From: Ascoidea rubescens DSM 1968 | Lineage: Eukaryota > Ascomycota > Saccharomycetes > Ascoideales > Ascoideaceae | Length of the DNA stretch: 64,000 nt | Assembly (NCBI RefSeq): GCF_001661345.1 | Contig: NW_017962922.1 | Location: 478,040 to 542,039, forward strand | Direction: 5' to 3' | Shown: one piece after another, positions 52,054 through 62,225 of the stretch | Layout of the letters: every line of letters starts with the position of its first letter | How positions within the stretch are numbered: position 1 is the first letter of the stretch | Notes under the pieces: model-generated | What the model was told of the DNA's origin: nothing | What the model saw: the letters and a program-made list of their open reading frames with translations, nothing else | Databases searched by the model: none | Program-made: the position numbers and the translations under genes

Positions 52054-53730
52054 ATGTCCTCCGAAGAAACTCCCAAAATTAGCGATTTGTCAATTGAGGA
52101 CAACCGACCCCCAGCGCCAGACTCAGTTCCATTAGGGCCTGATGGTAAACCTCTTTCAAAGAAGGCATTGAAAAAACTTCAAAAGGAAAAGGAAAAAGAA
52201 TTGAAGAAGAAACAAAGAGCCGAACAATTAGCTAAGGAAAAAGCCGTAGCTGAGGCCTCTGCAGCAGCAAACGATTTCGCTAAGGAAAACTATGGCAAAT
52301 TACCTTTAATTCAATCAGCCACCAAAACTGGTATTAAAAGAGTTCAATTTGCTACTTTAAACTCATCTTTAAATAACCAAGAAGTTGTATTTAGAGCAAG
52401 AGTTCATAACAAAAGATCACAATCCGCTTCCTTAGCATTTTTAACATTCCGTCAAAGATATGATACTATTCAAGCCGTTTTAAGAGCCAACAATGAACAA
52501 GTTAGCAAGCAAATGGTCAAATTTGGAGCTTCAATTAATTTGGAATCGATTGTTGTGGTTCATGGTGTTGTTAAAACTGTCAATGAATTGGTCAAATCTT
52601 GTACCATTCAAGATGTTGAAATCCAAATCAACAAAATATTTATCATCAGCGAAACTCCCGAACAATTGCCAATGCTAATTGAAGATGCTTCAAGAAGCGA
52701 ACAACAATCTGAGGAATCCGGGTTGCCAGTTGTCAATTTGGATACCAGATTGGACTACAGAGTTATTGATTTAAGAACAATTACAAACCAAGCTATATTC
52801 AGAATCCTGCATGGTGTTTGTGCACTATTTAGGCAATTTTTAAGTGACAATGGATTCACCGAAATCCATTCGCCAAAGTTATTAGGTGCTCCATCTGAAG
52901 GTGGTGCCAATGTATTTGAAGTCACTTATTTCAATAGAAAGGCATATTTAGCACAATCTCCTCAATTATACAAACAACAATGTATTGCAGGTGATTTTGA
53001 AAGAGTGTTTGAAGTTGCTCCAGTTTTCAGAGCCGAGAATTCAAATACCCATAGACATATGACCGAATTTATGGGTTTAGATTTAGAAATGGCATTTGAA
53101 GAACATTACGATGAAGTTGTTGATTTATTATCAGATTTGTTCATCTATATCTTCAACCAATTGAATCTTTCATATAAAAAGGAAATTGAAATTGTCAGAA
53201 AACAGTTTCCATGCGATGAATTCAAGATTCCTAAAAAAATGGTTAGAATTCCATTCAAAGAAGGTATTCAATTATTAAGAGATGTTGGTGGTAAAACGGA
53301 ATTAGGATCTTACGACGATTTGTCTACTGAAAACGAAAAGTTATTGGGTAAGATTGTCCATGATAAATACGACACCGATTTCTATATTTTGGACAAGTTT
53401 CCAAGTGCTATTAGACCATTTTATACAATGCCTGATCCAGTTGACAGCAACTATTCCAACTCTTACGATTTCTTCATGAGAGGAGAAGAGATCTTGTCTG
53501 GTGCCCAAAGAATCCACGACTCAGATTTGCTAGCTAAAAAAATGAGAGAATTGGGCGTTGATCCAGACTCCCCAGGTGTTGACGACTATGTTAACTGTTT
53601 TAGATACGGTTGTCCTCCTCATGCCGGTGGCGGTATTGGTTTGGAGAGAGTTGTGATGTTTTTCCTTGGATTGAAAAACATCAGAAGAGCCTCGTTGTTT
53701 CCCAGAGACCCCAAGCGTTTGCACCCATAA
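52054..53730 (+). CDS. DPS1: DPS1, cytosolic aspartyl-tRNA synthetase
   Basis: The product is 558 aa from ATG 52054 (MSSEETPKI); the frame is open to an upstream TTG at 52024, but 52054 is the first ATG. The Lys-rich N-terminal extension (KKALKKLQKEKEKELKKK), a known tRNA-binding addition of yeast AspRS, is followed by an OB-fold anticodon domain (VVFRARVHNKR..). The class II catalytic domain has motif 1 (FTEIHSPKLLGAPSEGG), motif 2 (FRAENSNTHRHMTEF) and motif 3 (GGGIGLERVVMFFLGLKNIRRASLFPRDPKRL). It charges tRNA-Asp in the cytosol. One CTG codon falls at 52807-52809 in FRI-x-HGV, where other AspRS have Gln/Arg (see findings). Confidence 0.97.
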   Translation: MSSEETPKISDLSIEDNRPPAPDSVPLGPDGKPLSKKALKKLQKEKEKELKKKQRAEQLAKEKAVAEASAAANDFAKENYGKLPLIQSATKTGIKRVQFATLNSSLNNQEVVFRARVHNKRSQSASLAFLTFRQRYDTIQAVLRANNEQVSKQMVKFGASINLESIVVVHGVVKTVNELVKSCTIQDVEIQINKIFIISETPEQLPMLIEDASRSEQQSEESGLPVVNLDTRLDYRVIDLRTITNQAIFRILHGVCALFRQFLSDNGFTEIHSPKLLGAPSEGGANVFEVTYFNRKAYLAQSPQLYKQQCIAGDFERVFEVAPVFRAENSNTHRHMTEFMGLDLEMAFEEHYDEVVDLLSDLFIYIFNQLNLSYKKEIEIVRKQFPCDEFKIPKKMVRIPFKEGIQLLRDVGGKTELGSYDDLSTENEKLLGKIVHDKYDTDFYILDKFPSAIRPFYTMPDPVDSNYSNSYDFFMRGEEILSGAQRIHDSDLLAKKMRELGVDPDSPGVDDYVNCFRYGCPPHAGGGIGLERVVMFFLGLKNIRRASLFPRDPKRLHP

Positions 53731-53973
53731 TCGTGCTGTGTGCTGTGTGCTGTTTTCTTGTCCACTGCTATTCCTTTAGCTTTCTACATAACTATCTAGA
53801 ATCTATTCACACTTTATCTCTTTGTGCAGATTGTGCGTGTGTCACGCCGGTGCCTCGAGACCATTTGGCGGAGCGGTGCGTCGCTTTCTCTGCAAAAGCT
53901 CACTTCTTCCATCTAGAACTGAGCAGACCTGTAGATAACACTGTAGCTGCTGTGTAGCTTGTATCGTCCACCA

Positions 53974-56900
53974 ATGGTTTATTTCAATCGCAGCATAGCA
54001 AAGACCTTGATCTTGCAATTGATACTTGCAATTGCTCCCCAGGCCTTTGCTGATGGTTTCACGCCCAAGGTGTCCATCACAAAATTCAACCATCTTTCTG
54101 AGAACCTACTCTACTTTGATGATTCATCTGTCGCACTTACCTTGAACGACAAAATACTATACCAAACCAACAACGATGGCAAAGATTGGGATAATTTAAA
54201 TAAGGAGATCTTCAACAACAAAAAAATAGAAAAAAAAGATCCAGATTTCCAAATTACCAAATTGATTAAAGATCCCTTTTACAAGAAGAGAGCGTTTGCC
54301 TTAACTGAGACTTCAAAGCATTTTTACACTCTAGACAATGGTGACTCTTGGGAATCCTTTTTTTTACCCAAGAATGCCAAATTGTCGTTAATTGATATCA
54401 AATTCAATTCAAGGAATAAAGACTATTTAATTATAGATTTTTTTGATTGTGATAATGACGACGATGGAGATTATGATAAATGCATTCACAAGTTTTATTA
54501 TACAAAGGACAATCTAAACTCGGATCCAAATTTACTATTCTCAAATGAACACATCTCCTTTTGCACCTTTACTCATGAGTCTGAGTCCTTTAAAGAAGGC
54601 CCTGATGAGGCAATTTTATGTCTTGAATCTGTCAAAGATTCTAAAAATCGTTTCAAAAATTCAAGATTACTATATTCAGAAAATTGGTTTAAAGATAAAA
54701 ATGATCCTCAAGTTATAACAGATGAAACCGAATCCCTATCCAACTCCTATATTTTTGAAATTAAAGTCATTCAATCCTTTATTGTCGTTAAAAGTTATTC
54801 CGATAAATATAATATTAATTCTTCAGTTAATTTATTTGTTTCTAAAGATGGTAAAACCTTCAAGAAATCAAACTTTCCAAGTCATTTGATGAATGAAATG
54901 TTTACTTTTTTACCTTCCAATGACGAGCATTCTCTTTATGTTTCTGTCTGGGGTTATAAATCATCAATTGAAGGTGATTCAAGTGACGACGACGATGACG
55001 ATGATTATGATACAGGGTTGTCATTTGGTTTTACCTTTAAAAACGTCATCTCGGATCTTTATGTATCAGACTCAAATGGTATCAATTTTAAAAAATTGGA
55101 TAATTTTTATATCAATAAAACTGAAAGCAATTATTTTGGCTTTTTCACACTCGAAAAATCCTCATTAGTTGATGGGATTTGGTTGGGTAATTTAATGGTT
55201 GGCTACGATGATAATAATTTCTTTTTTCCCAAAATCAGATCCGTTTTATCTTATGACGCTGGTCGTTCATGGAATTATTTGAATTTTACCAAAAAAGAAT
55301 CCGATGAGTTCCCTGATTCTGATTGTAATGGCGATGATGACAATGATTGTGTTTTAAATATTTTGACAACAATGGTTAGAAATGGCGATGGAGGATACGA
55401 ATCCGGGCCAACTCCGGGTATTGTTATCGGTTTAGGTAGTTACTCTAAATCATCTTCGTCTCTACTAAGTTCCGAGATTTCTACTTTACAAACTTTTATA
55501 TCAAGAGATGGTGGTTTGAATTGGAAACTAGCTTTGAATGATCCATGCTTTTGTCAATTTGGTGATCAAGGCAATGTAATTCTTGCTGTTCCATATAAAG
55601 AAGGTACAACAAGTTCAAAGAAAAAAAAGGATACTCTTTATTACTCTTTGGATCAAGGAGATACCTGGGAAACTTTTGAATTAGAAGAATCTGTCCTGCC
55701 TTTATTTTTAACCTCAACAATCGACGGAACGTCAACAAAATTCATCTACGCTGCAATTTCTAACCATAAATCAAACAGAATAGATGATATAAATGCAATT
55801 GATGATTCTTCCCTTGGCGCTCAATTATACATTTATTCTTTTGATTTTCAAGATGCATTTTCCAAAAAATGCGAGGAAAATGATTATGAAGACTGGTTTG
55901 CAAGAAAAAGCTCTGAGGATGAAGAACCAAAATGTGTCTTTGGTCATAAAGAAAAATTTCATCGAAGAAAACAAGATGCTAAATGTTTTGTCAACAAATT
56001 ATTTGAAGATGTTAAAGCCGAAGATGTTAGATGTGAATGTAAAAGAGACGATTACGAATGTAATGACGGATTTAAAGAAAACTCAAAGGGAGAATGTAAA
56101 CCTGATTTTAAGATACTAAGAGAATTGTGTTTAAACGAAAATAACAAAAATTTAGACAAAAAATCTAAAAGAAATCCTGAGGATGAACAAAATATTAAAA
56201 TCAAAGCAGTTACTAAAAGAATTATACCTGGTGATCAATGTGATCCAGAAGCCAAGGACTCATTGAAATTGACTGAAGATGATAATTATGTAATTGAATG
56301 CGGTAAAATTCTTTCCCAATCTTCAAATGATCTTATCAAAATCTCTGAAAAGGAAATTTCAGGAGGAGTCGCTCAATACTATTATCTCAATCAAAGTCCT
56401 GATAACTTGAAGGATGAAACAATTGTTGTGAGAACCACTACTGGAAAGGTTTATAAATCTCATGATGGAGGATTAGATTTTGAAGAATTAAAGATTAAAG
56501 AAAAAATTAAAGACATAATTCTTGACCCATATTCTAAAGATAATGTTTATCTAGTAATTGATGATGAAGACAAAATTTACAAGAGTACTACTAGGGGAAA
56601 ATTATTTAAAAAAATTGGAGTGCCAACTAAACTCAATAGTTTTAAAATTCCATCACTAACGTTTAATAAAATGAACTCAGACCATTTAATTTGGACTGGT
56701 GACAGTAAATCTTGCGATGATGATTTTTATGGCAGTGATTGTTATCCCGTGGCATATATTTCCAAAAATGGAGGCAAGAAATGGAATAAACTATTAGATA
56801 ATGTTAAATACTGTGATTTCAGCGGATCAATACTCGAAGACCAATATAAAAATCTGGATTTAGTTTATTGTGAAAAATACAATGAAGAAGAAAGTAATAA

Positions 56901-59094
56901 TGGACTAAAAATTTACAAGCTAATGTCATCAAAGGATTATTTCAAAAAAGATAAAAAAGTTTTATTTGAGAGAATTATAGGGTTTGCTATAGCTGATGAA
57001 TTTATTGTTGTTGCATCTGTTGACGATGATAATACATCCCTAAAAGCACATACAACAGTTGATGGGAATATATTTGCGATAGCCGAATTCCCATACGATT
57101 TCCATGTTGATAAACAACAAGCGTATACGATATTGGAGTCGATTAGTAAAAGTATTTTCATCCATGTTACTACAAATGAGAAAAGAGAAAGAGAATTTGG
57201 TAGTATATTAAAATCTAATTCGAATGGTACCTCATATGTATTGAGTGAAAATTATGTTAATAGAAATGAGATTGGATTTGTTGACTATGAGAATGTTAAA
57301 GGCATTGAAGGAATTGAGATTATTAACGTTGTTTCCAATTACCAAGAAGTGTTGGCAAAAAACAGTAAAAAAGAGTTGAAGAGTAAGATCACGCATAATG
57401 ATGGAGGAGAATGGAATTATATTCAACCACCATCAATCAATTCAAAGGGGGAGAAATACAAATGTATTAATGAAAAGAAATCGTTACATGAGTGTTCATT
57501 GAATTTGCATGGATACACTGAAAAAATTGATGGCCGAGATACATATGGATCTGGGTCAGCAGTTGGAATGATGGTAGCAGTGGGAAATGTTGGTAAAACA
57601 TTGGAAGCAATTGAGAACTGTTCTACATTCATGACTCGAGATGGAGGAATAACATGGAAGGAGATCCATGAGGGAGTTTATAGTTGGGAATATGGAGATC
57701 AGGGAAGTATAATTATACTAGTTAAAGATAATGAAGTTGATAATAAATTTATTTATTCGCTAGACGAGGGAGAACGGTGGTTTGAATATGAATTTAGCGA
57801 AGAGAATGTTAAGATTATTGATATTGCGACCATACCATCCGACACATCTAGAAAGTTTATTTTAATTTGTGATATAGAAAAAAAAGAAGGTGGGTTTGAA
57901 ATTGATTCCAAGATATTTACAATTGATTTTAGTGATGTTCATGAGAGGCAATGTAAGTTAGATTTGGACAATCCAGATGAAGATGATTTTGAGTATTGGT
58001 CACCAAAGCATCCGTTTATTGCTAACAATTGTTTATTTGGACATGAAGTTCAATATCTTCGAAGAGTTAGCGATAATTCTGATTGTTTTATTGGAAACGC
58101 ACCATTAAGAGAGGCGTATAAAGTGTTAAGAAACTGTTCGTGCAGCCGGCTAGATTATGAGTGTGATTATAATTATGTAAAGAGTAATGACGGGACATGT
58201 AAGTTGGTTGCTGGGCTAGAAGGCAAAGACCCAATGGAAGTGTGTCATAAAGAAGATGTGTTTGAATATTTCAAGGCCACCGGGTATAGAAAATTACCAT
58301 TAAGTACATGTGTTGGCGGTAAAGAGTTTGATAAGTTCGAAGCAATCGCGTGTCCAGGAAAGGAAAAAGAGTTTAATAAAGCACACAAGAGTGGATTAAG
58401 TGGACTCAATTTATTGATTGTGGTGATTGTACCTCTATTGATGTTTTTATTAAGTGCTTGGATAGTTTATGATAAAGGAATTCGAAGAAATGGAGGATTT
58501 GCAATGTTTGGACAAATCAGGCTAGGAGATGATGATGAGGAAAATGGATTGGGTGGATTTCAAAGAGTTGATGATACCAAGATGGATAAAGTTATAAATA
58601 AAATAGTGGATATTGGATTTATAATATTTACATCAGTGGTTTCATTACAATATTTTATCCGAAATAATTTGATCAAAAAATTAGTGGGATCAAGAAGCGG
58701 TGGTATTGGCAGAAATCGCAGTAATTACAGAAGATTATTTGCCGAGGGAACATATGAGGACGTTATAAGCAATGAGAACTTTGATGGAGAGATAGGGGAC
58801 AGCGATGAAGACAGCTTGCTAGGGCTGGGAAACGACGAAGATGCCAATGAGATTGACAGTCTATTTGAGAATAGCATTGGGTATGACCAGGACTCTGAAA
58901 TACAGCACGCTACAGAACTACATGAACATGATGATCATGAATATGATGACCATGAACATGATGACCATGAAGAAGCGAATAATAATCCTGCCTCGTTGAG
59001 CCCCATATCAATACCAGTGCCTGCTCCAGCAGCACAAAAACCCAAAAATGATAACATATTTGGCAATAAAAACGATTCCCGCGAGCCATTGTGA
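53974..59094 (+). CDS. VPS10: VPS10, vacuolar sorting receptor (sortilin family)
   Basis: The product is 1706 aa from ATG 53974 (MVYFNRSIAKT); a TTG upstream is in frame but not needed. A signal peptide (LILQLILAIAPQAFA) leads into two tandem VPS10 ten-bladed propeller domains with recurring Asp-box strands (DNGDSWESF, DAGRSWNYL, DGGLNWKL, DQGDTWETF, NGGKKWNKL, RDGGITWKEI, DEGERWFEY). Each domain ends in a Cys-rich 10CC module (CVFGHKEKFHRRKQDAKCFVNK.. and CLFGHEVQYLRRVSDNSDCFIG..). One membrane helix (LLIVVIVPLLMFLLSAWIVY) precedes an acidic cytosolic tail. Vps10 binds carboxypeptidase Y and other hydrolases in the trans-Golgi and cycles through endosomes by retromer. The tail contains a His/Asp/Glu repeat (HEHDDHEYDDHEHDDHEE). 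Confidence 0.95.
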   Translation: MVYFNRSIAKTLILQLILAIAPQAFADGFTPKVSITKFNHLSENLLYFDDSSVALTLNDKILYQTNNDGKDWDNLNKEIFNNKKIEKKDPDFQITKLIKDPFYKKRAFALTETSKHFYTLDNGDSWESFFLPKNAKLSLIDIKFNSRNKDYLIIDFFDCDNDDDGDYDKCIHKFYYTKDNLNSDPNLLFSNEHISFCTFTHESESFKEGPDEAILCLESVKDSKNRFKNSRLLYSENWFKDKNDPQVITDETESLSNSYIFEIKVIQSFIVVKSYSDKYNINSSVNLFVSKDGKTFKKSNFPSHLMNEMFTFLPSNDEHSLYVSVWGYKSSIEGDSSDDDDDDDYDTGLSFGFTFKNVISDLYVSDSNGINFKKLDNFYINKTESNYFGFFTLEKSSLVDGIWLGNLMVGYDDNNFFFPKIRSVLSYDAGRSWNYLNFTKKESDEFPDSDCNGDDDNDCVLNILTTMVRNGDGGYESGPTPGIVIGLGSYSKSSSSLLSSEISTLQTFISRDGGLNWKLALNDPCFCQFGDQGNVILAVPYKEGTTSSKKKKDTLYYSLDQGDTWETFELEESVLPLFLTSTIDGTSTKFIYAAISNHKSNRIDDINAIDDSSLGAQLYIYSFDFQDAFSKKCEENDYEDWFARKSSEDEEPKCVFGHKEKFHRRKQDAKCFVNKLFEDVKAEDVRCECKRDDYECNDGFKENSKGECKPDFKILRELCLNENNKNLDKKSKRNPEDEQNIKIKAVTKRIIPGDQCDPEAKDSLKLTEDDNYVIECGKILSQSSNDLIKISEKEISGGVAQYYYLNQSPDNLKDETIVVRTTTGKVYKSHDGGLDFEELKIKEKIKDIILDPYSKDNVYLVIDDEDKIYKSTTRGKLFKKIGVPTKLNSFKIPSLTFNKMNSDHLIWTGDSKSCDDDFYGSDCYPVAYISKNGGKKWNKLLDNVKYCDFSGSILEDQYKNLDLVYCEKYNEEESNNGLKIYKLMSSKDYFKKDKKVLFERIIGFAIADEFIVVASVDDDNTSLKAHTTVDGNIFAIAEFPYDFHVDKQQAYTILESISKSIFIHVTTNEKREREFGSILKSNSNGTSYVLSENYVNRNEIGFVDYENVKGIEGIEIINVVSNYQEVLAKNSKKELKSKITHNDGGEWNYIQPPSINSKGEKYKCINEKKSLHECSLNLHGYTEKIDGRDTYGSGSAVGMMVAVGNVGKTLEAIENCSTFMTRDGGITWKEIHEGVYSWEYGDQGSIIILVKDNEVDNKFIYSLDEGERWFEYEFSEENVKIIDIATIPSDTSRKFILICDIEKKEGGFEIDSKIFTIDFSDVHERQCKLDLDNPDEDDFEYWSPKHPFIANNCLFGHEVQYLRRVSDNSDCFIGNAPLREAYKVLRNCSCSRLDYECDYNYVKSNDGTCKLVAGLEGKDPMEVCHKEDVFEYFKATGYRKLPLSTCVGGKEFDKFEAIACPGKEKEFNKAHKSGLSGLNLLIVVIVPLLMFLLSAWIVYDKGIRRNGGFAMFGQIRLGDDDEENGLGGFQRVDDTKMDKVINKIVDIGFIIFTSVVSLQYFIRNNLIKKLVGSRSGGIGRNRSNYRRLFAEGTYEDVISNENFDGEIGDSDEDSLLGLGNDEDANEIDSLFENSIGYDQDSEIQHATELHEHDDHEYDDHEHDDHEEANNNPASLSPISIPVPAPAAQKPKNDNIFGNKNDSREPL

Positions 59095-59312
59095 TTGCTA
59101 GAAGATATTTTGATTACACATAACCTGTTTTGCAGCTTCATAAATAATATAGTGATTTTTTCTACAAGCATCTGCGGATACAAACGCGGATAGAAGCACG
59201 GAGAGGAATACGGGCACGGAGATACACTACCGCAACTGGGCACGGAACGGAGTTTGCTTACACGGACACAGATGCGGCTGCGCGCATGGATTATCTAAGG
59301 TCTGACTCAGCA

Positions 59313-59318
59313 CACGTG
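59313..59318. promoter_or_regulatory. CACGTG E-box upstream of BUR6
   Basis: CACGTG 180 bp before the BUR6 start and 75 bp before its TATA box; a Cbf1/Pho4-type core by motif. Confidence 0.4.
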
Positions 59319-59391
59319 CGTCCGAGAAAATTTTTCTCTTAGTGGAGCGCTGGAAAGGGCGAGAAAAAACAGAAGAGAAAAAGCCCATAGC

Positions 59392-59399
59392 TATAAAAG
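59392..59399 (+). promoter_or_regulatory. TATA box of BUR6
   Basis: TATAAAAG lies 96 bp before ATG 59495, a normal yeast TATA-to-start distance. Confidence 0.6.
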
Positions 59400-59494
59400 G
59401 AGTTGTTTTTTCATGTTTTTTCTGAGCGCAGAAAATTTGTTTCTGAATCATCTGAGCGGTCATTCTTAATTTTCTGTATCTCGCTTCTTGTGCC

Positions 59495-60202
59495 ATGTCC
59501 TCCAGTGATCTTGATTTCCTCGACCGTAACACTAACAGCAGCTCTCTCGGGCTTGCTGGCCTCTCTTCCCTCAGCAACCTCAACACCCTCAAAAATCTCA
59601 GCACACTCAGCAACATCAACAGCATCAGCTCCCTCAACAACATCAGTCGCAACTCTCCCGCAAATCCTAGCTCCACTGTTGGGCCCAACAGCACGAGCAA
59701 TGCCAGCGCTACCCATGCAAACACTCTCAATGTCTCTACTGCTCCCTCAACCGATGCCTCTCCAACCAGAAAGCCCTACAAGAAGGAGAGCTACGAGCAT
59801 ATAAAAACACATTTCCCTGCTGCTAGAATAAAAAAACTAATGCAAAGTGATGACGATATTGGTAAAGTCGCCCAAGCTACTCCCGTTGTTGTTGGTAAAG
59901 CCTTGGAGATATTTCTCTGCAAACTTGTGGAAAAATCCTGTGATGAAGCAAGATTGGCTGGTGCTAAAAAGATAAATGCTTTGCATGTCAAGAGTGCTGT
60001 CGATCGAAATGAAAAGTTTGATTTCTTGGTGGATTTAGTTGCAAAGTATGGCAATACCCACCATTCCAATTCGAACTCCACCTCTAATTCTAATTCCAAT
60101 TCCAATACTAATCCCATAAATACCCCCACTACTGCCACATACTCTAATACTGTGAATAAAAGCAATAATAGCAACAACAGTTTTAGCAATAATTACCACT
60201 GA
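59495..60202 (+). CDS. BUR6: BUR6, NC2 alpha subunit (histone-fold transcription regulator)
   Basis: The product is 235 aa from ATG 59495. The first 90 residues are a Ser/Asn/Leu-rich disordered leader. Residues about 104-188 form an H2A-like histone fold: IKTHFPAARIKKLMQSDDDIGKVAQATPVVVGKALEIFLCKLVEKSCDEAR..KKINALHVKSAVDRNEKFDFLVDLV, very close to yeast Bur6 and human DRAP1. The Asn/Ser/Thr-rich tail is probably variable. Bur6 dimerises with Ncb2 (NC2 beta) to form NC2, which binds TBP on promoters and blocks or redirects TFIIA/TFIIB entry. Confidence 0.94.
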   Translation: MSSSDLDFLDRNTNSSSLGLAGLSSLSNLNTLKNLSTLSNINSISSLNNISRNSPANPSSTVGPNSTSNASATHANTLNVSTAPSTDASPTRKPYKKESYEHIKTHFPAARIKKLMQSDDDIGKVAQATPVVVGKALEIFLCKLVEKSCDEARLAGAKKINALHVKSAVDRNEKFDFLVDLVAKYGNTHHSNSNSTSNSNSNSNTNPINTPTTATYSNTVNKSNNSNNSFSNNYH

Positions 60203-61204
60203 TCATAATTTCAATATGATTATTGACAGTAATAATACTTTCTAAAATTCAATTTCAACTAATTATAATCAATAAAAAAAATGTTAATTAATATGATAGC
60301 CACGATTACTAACCATAATCAATATCACAACTATTTATTATGTTTTATGTTAATATAGTCTATATTAATCATTATTAATTTACTGATGGTTCATTTGATG
60401 ATTTTTTTTTTTCTCGTTATCTATATTTTATTTTATTTTTTTTTTATTTTACTTCGTTAGGATGTTTGTCTTTAGATTTATCATTGATTATTATAACTTT
60501 ATTTTTCTCTATCTTTTATTTTTTTAGTATTATTTCGGTTTCTCTTTATACTTATATTTATTATAATATTTAAATTTAATTTTAAATTTAATTGTTTTTG
60601 ACTTCAATTTCCACTTCAATTTCAATTTCAATTTCAATTTCCACTTTGACTTCAATTTCTACTTTTATATTTTATTCCATTCTTTTGTGTTCTCTTTCAT
60701 TCATTTTCTTTCTCTTTTTTTAGTAATATTACTGTTATCGTTATTGTTATTATTTTTATTTTTATTTTTATTTTTATTTTTGTTTTTAGTTTTAGTTTTA
60801 GTTTTAGTTTATTATAATCTTGTCTTACTATTGGTGGTTCATTTGTTTCAAACTAAAAGTATTTGGTTTAATTATCTATTTAATCATTTGTTTAATTACT
60901 TAATTATTTATTTGATTTCATTTTTCTCTATTCTCTTCTGTTAATACTGGCTATTCTTTTTTATTTAGTTTTTTCACTATTTAAATACCATTTAAATATT
61001 ATCTAATTATACAACTTTTTCAATTATCTTTTATTTATCTTTTATTTATCCTTTGATTATCCATTATTTATCCATTATTTTTTAATTACCAACTATATTG
61101 AACTCTATACTCTACTTATTCTGTTAAAAGATTCATTTAGATTCCGGGTTTTAACCTTTATTCCCAATTCAAATCAATAGGCCCAGGCTTTATTCTTACA
61201 TTTA

Positions 61205-61290
61205 AACTATTTTAAATTAAAATTAATTATTTTAAATTATTTTAAACTATTTTAAACTATTTAGAATTATTTAAAATTATTTAAATTTTA
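61205..61290 (+). repeat. 'attttaaact'-type tandem repeat
   Basis: Seven to eight degenerate 10-11 bp AT units in the region before the FGGY kinase gene. Confidence 0.7.
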
Positions 61291-61493
61291 TTTTATTTAA
61301 CATTTGGAAAGAAAAAAAAAACACTAACGAGATTCAGTAATTTTTTAATTTTCTCAAATCTGGGGTATCATCTTTCGCACTACTTCACTCCACCATATCA
61401 TACTATACCACTATCCTCTCTACGCCAACATAACTATCTTCTTTGCACCATCATCTTCATAAATTCATCATCCTTATCCTCTACAAATCCACC

Positions 61494-61532
61494 ATGGGTA
61501 GGTTATCATGGTCTTTTGACTCTCTTTTCTAG
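61494..61532 (+). other. Short upstream ORF or leader exon before FGGY kinase
   Basis: ATG in a strong context (ccaccATGG) after a long CT/CA-rich leader, coding 12 residues and a stop. It contains GTAGGT and GTTATC, possible splice donors, so it may be a 5' leader exon or a uORF. Which applies cannot be told from sequence. Confidence 0.3.
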
Positions 61533-62064
61533 CCCTTTAATCTCTTAATCTTCCTTCCAATTCTTTCGTTTTTTAAATCTTAAGGGTTAATTTTAATAGC
61601 TTTCGATTTCAATCATCGTTTTTTCCACAAACTTTCGATTTTAATCATTGTTTTTTCCATCAACTTTCTACTAATTTCAATTATTTTTCTGAATTTTTAC
61701 ATTTTTACACTTCTAAATTAGTTTTATCATGTTTTAATCACTATTTCTCACTCTGTTGCCTTTTTTTTTGTCACTTTCCACCATCTTATCTCTCCTTTTG
61801 CATTCTGACTAAGTTTAAATTGCTTTTTATCTTCATTAGTTCTGTTCTTTTCTCAAATGTTCAACTTTTCATTCACTACTTCAATATTATTGAAACCTGT
61901 TATTAACTCATCAGCATTTAGAAATTTCCCTTGAATTCTCTTCACTTTTTTTTACTATTTAAATACTCCAGTTTTCCTTTCAAGAAGAATCTTTTTCTTT
62001 TTAATTTTTTTTTTTTAATTTCATTCTTTTCATCTGTTTATAAATATATTAATCTTTTCATAAT

Positions 62065-62200
62065 TATTATATTTTCCATTATATTTTTCATTATATTCTT
62101 CATTATATTTATTATATTCTTCATTATATTTTTCATTATATTCTTCATTATATTTATTATATTCTTCATTATATTTTTCATTATATTCTTCATTATACTC
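62065..62200 (+). repeat. 12-13 bp tandem repeat in 5' leader of FGGY kinase
   Basis: About ten units of 'ttcattatattc/ttt' with a higher-order pattern (an 'attatattc' + 'ttcattatat' block is repeated three times). It ends 25 bp before ATG 62226. Confidence 0.88.
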
Positions 62201-62225
62201 TTCCTCTTAATTTTTCACGCTTCCT

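Larger units (their letters stand above)
59095..59494. other. BUR6 promoter region
   Basis: A GC-richer stretch with several 'cacgga' units at about 59170-59270, an E-box CACGTG at 59313-59318 and a TATA box at 59392-59399. No gene; open frames antisense to it are spurious. Confidence 0.5.
60203..62225. other. 2 kb T-rich intergenic region with many short tandem repeats
   Basis: Contains 'caattt' repeats at 60602-60660, 'tttta'-type pentamers at 60745-60810, 'attttaaact' repeats at 61205-61290 and a 12-13 bp repeat at 62065-62200. A pyrimidine-rich leader ends in ATG 61494 (see uORF entry). No tRNA and no full gene seen. Open frames at 60687 and 61931 are simple-sequence artefacts. Confidence 0.55.

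Noticed and set aside
61498-62225. Intron from ATGG|GTAGGT into the FGGY kinase
   Set aside because: No acceptor in the correct phase before 62226 was found for this donor; only a weaker donor (GTTATC) would keep the frame, so the start at 62226 is kept.
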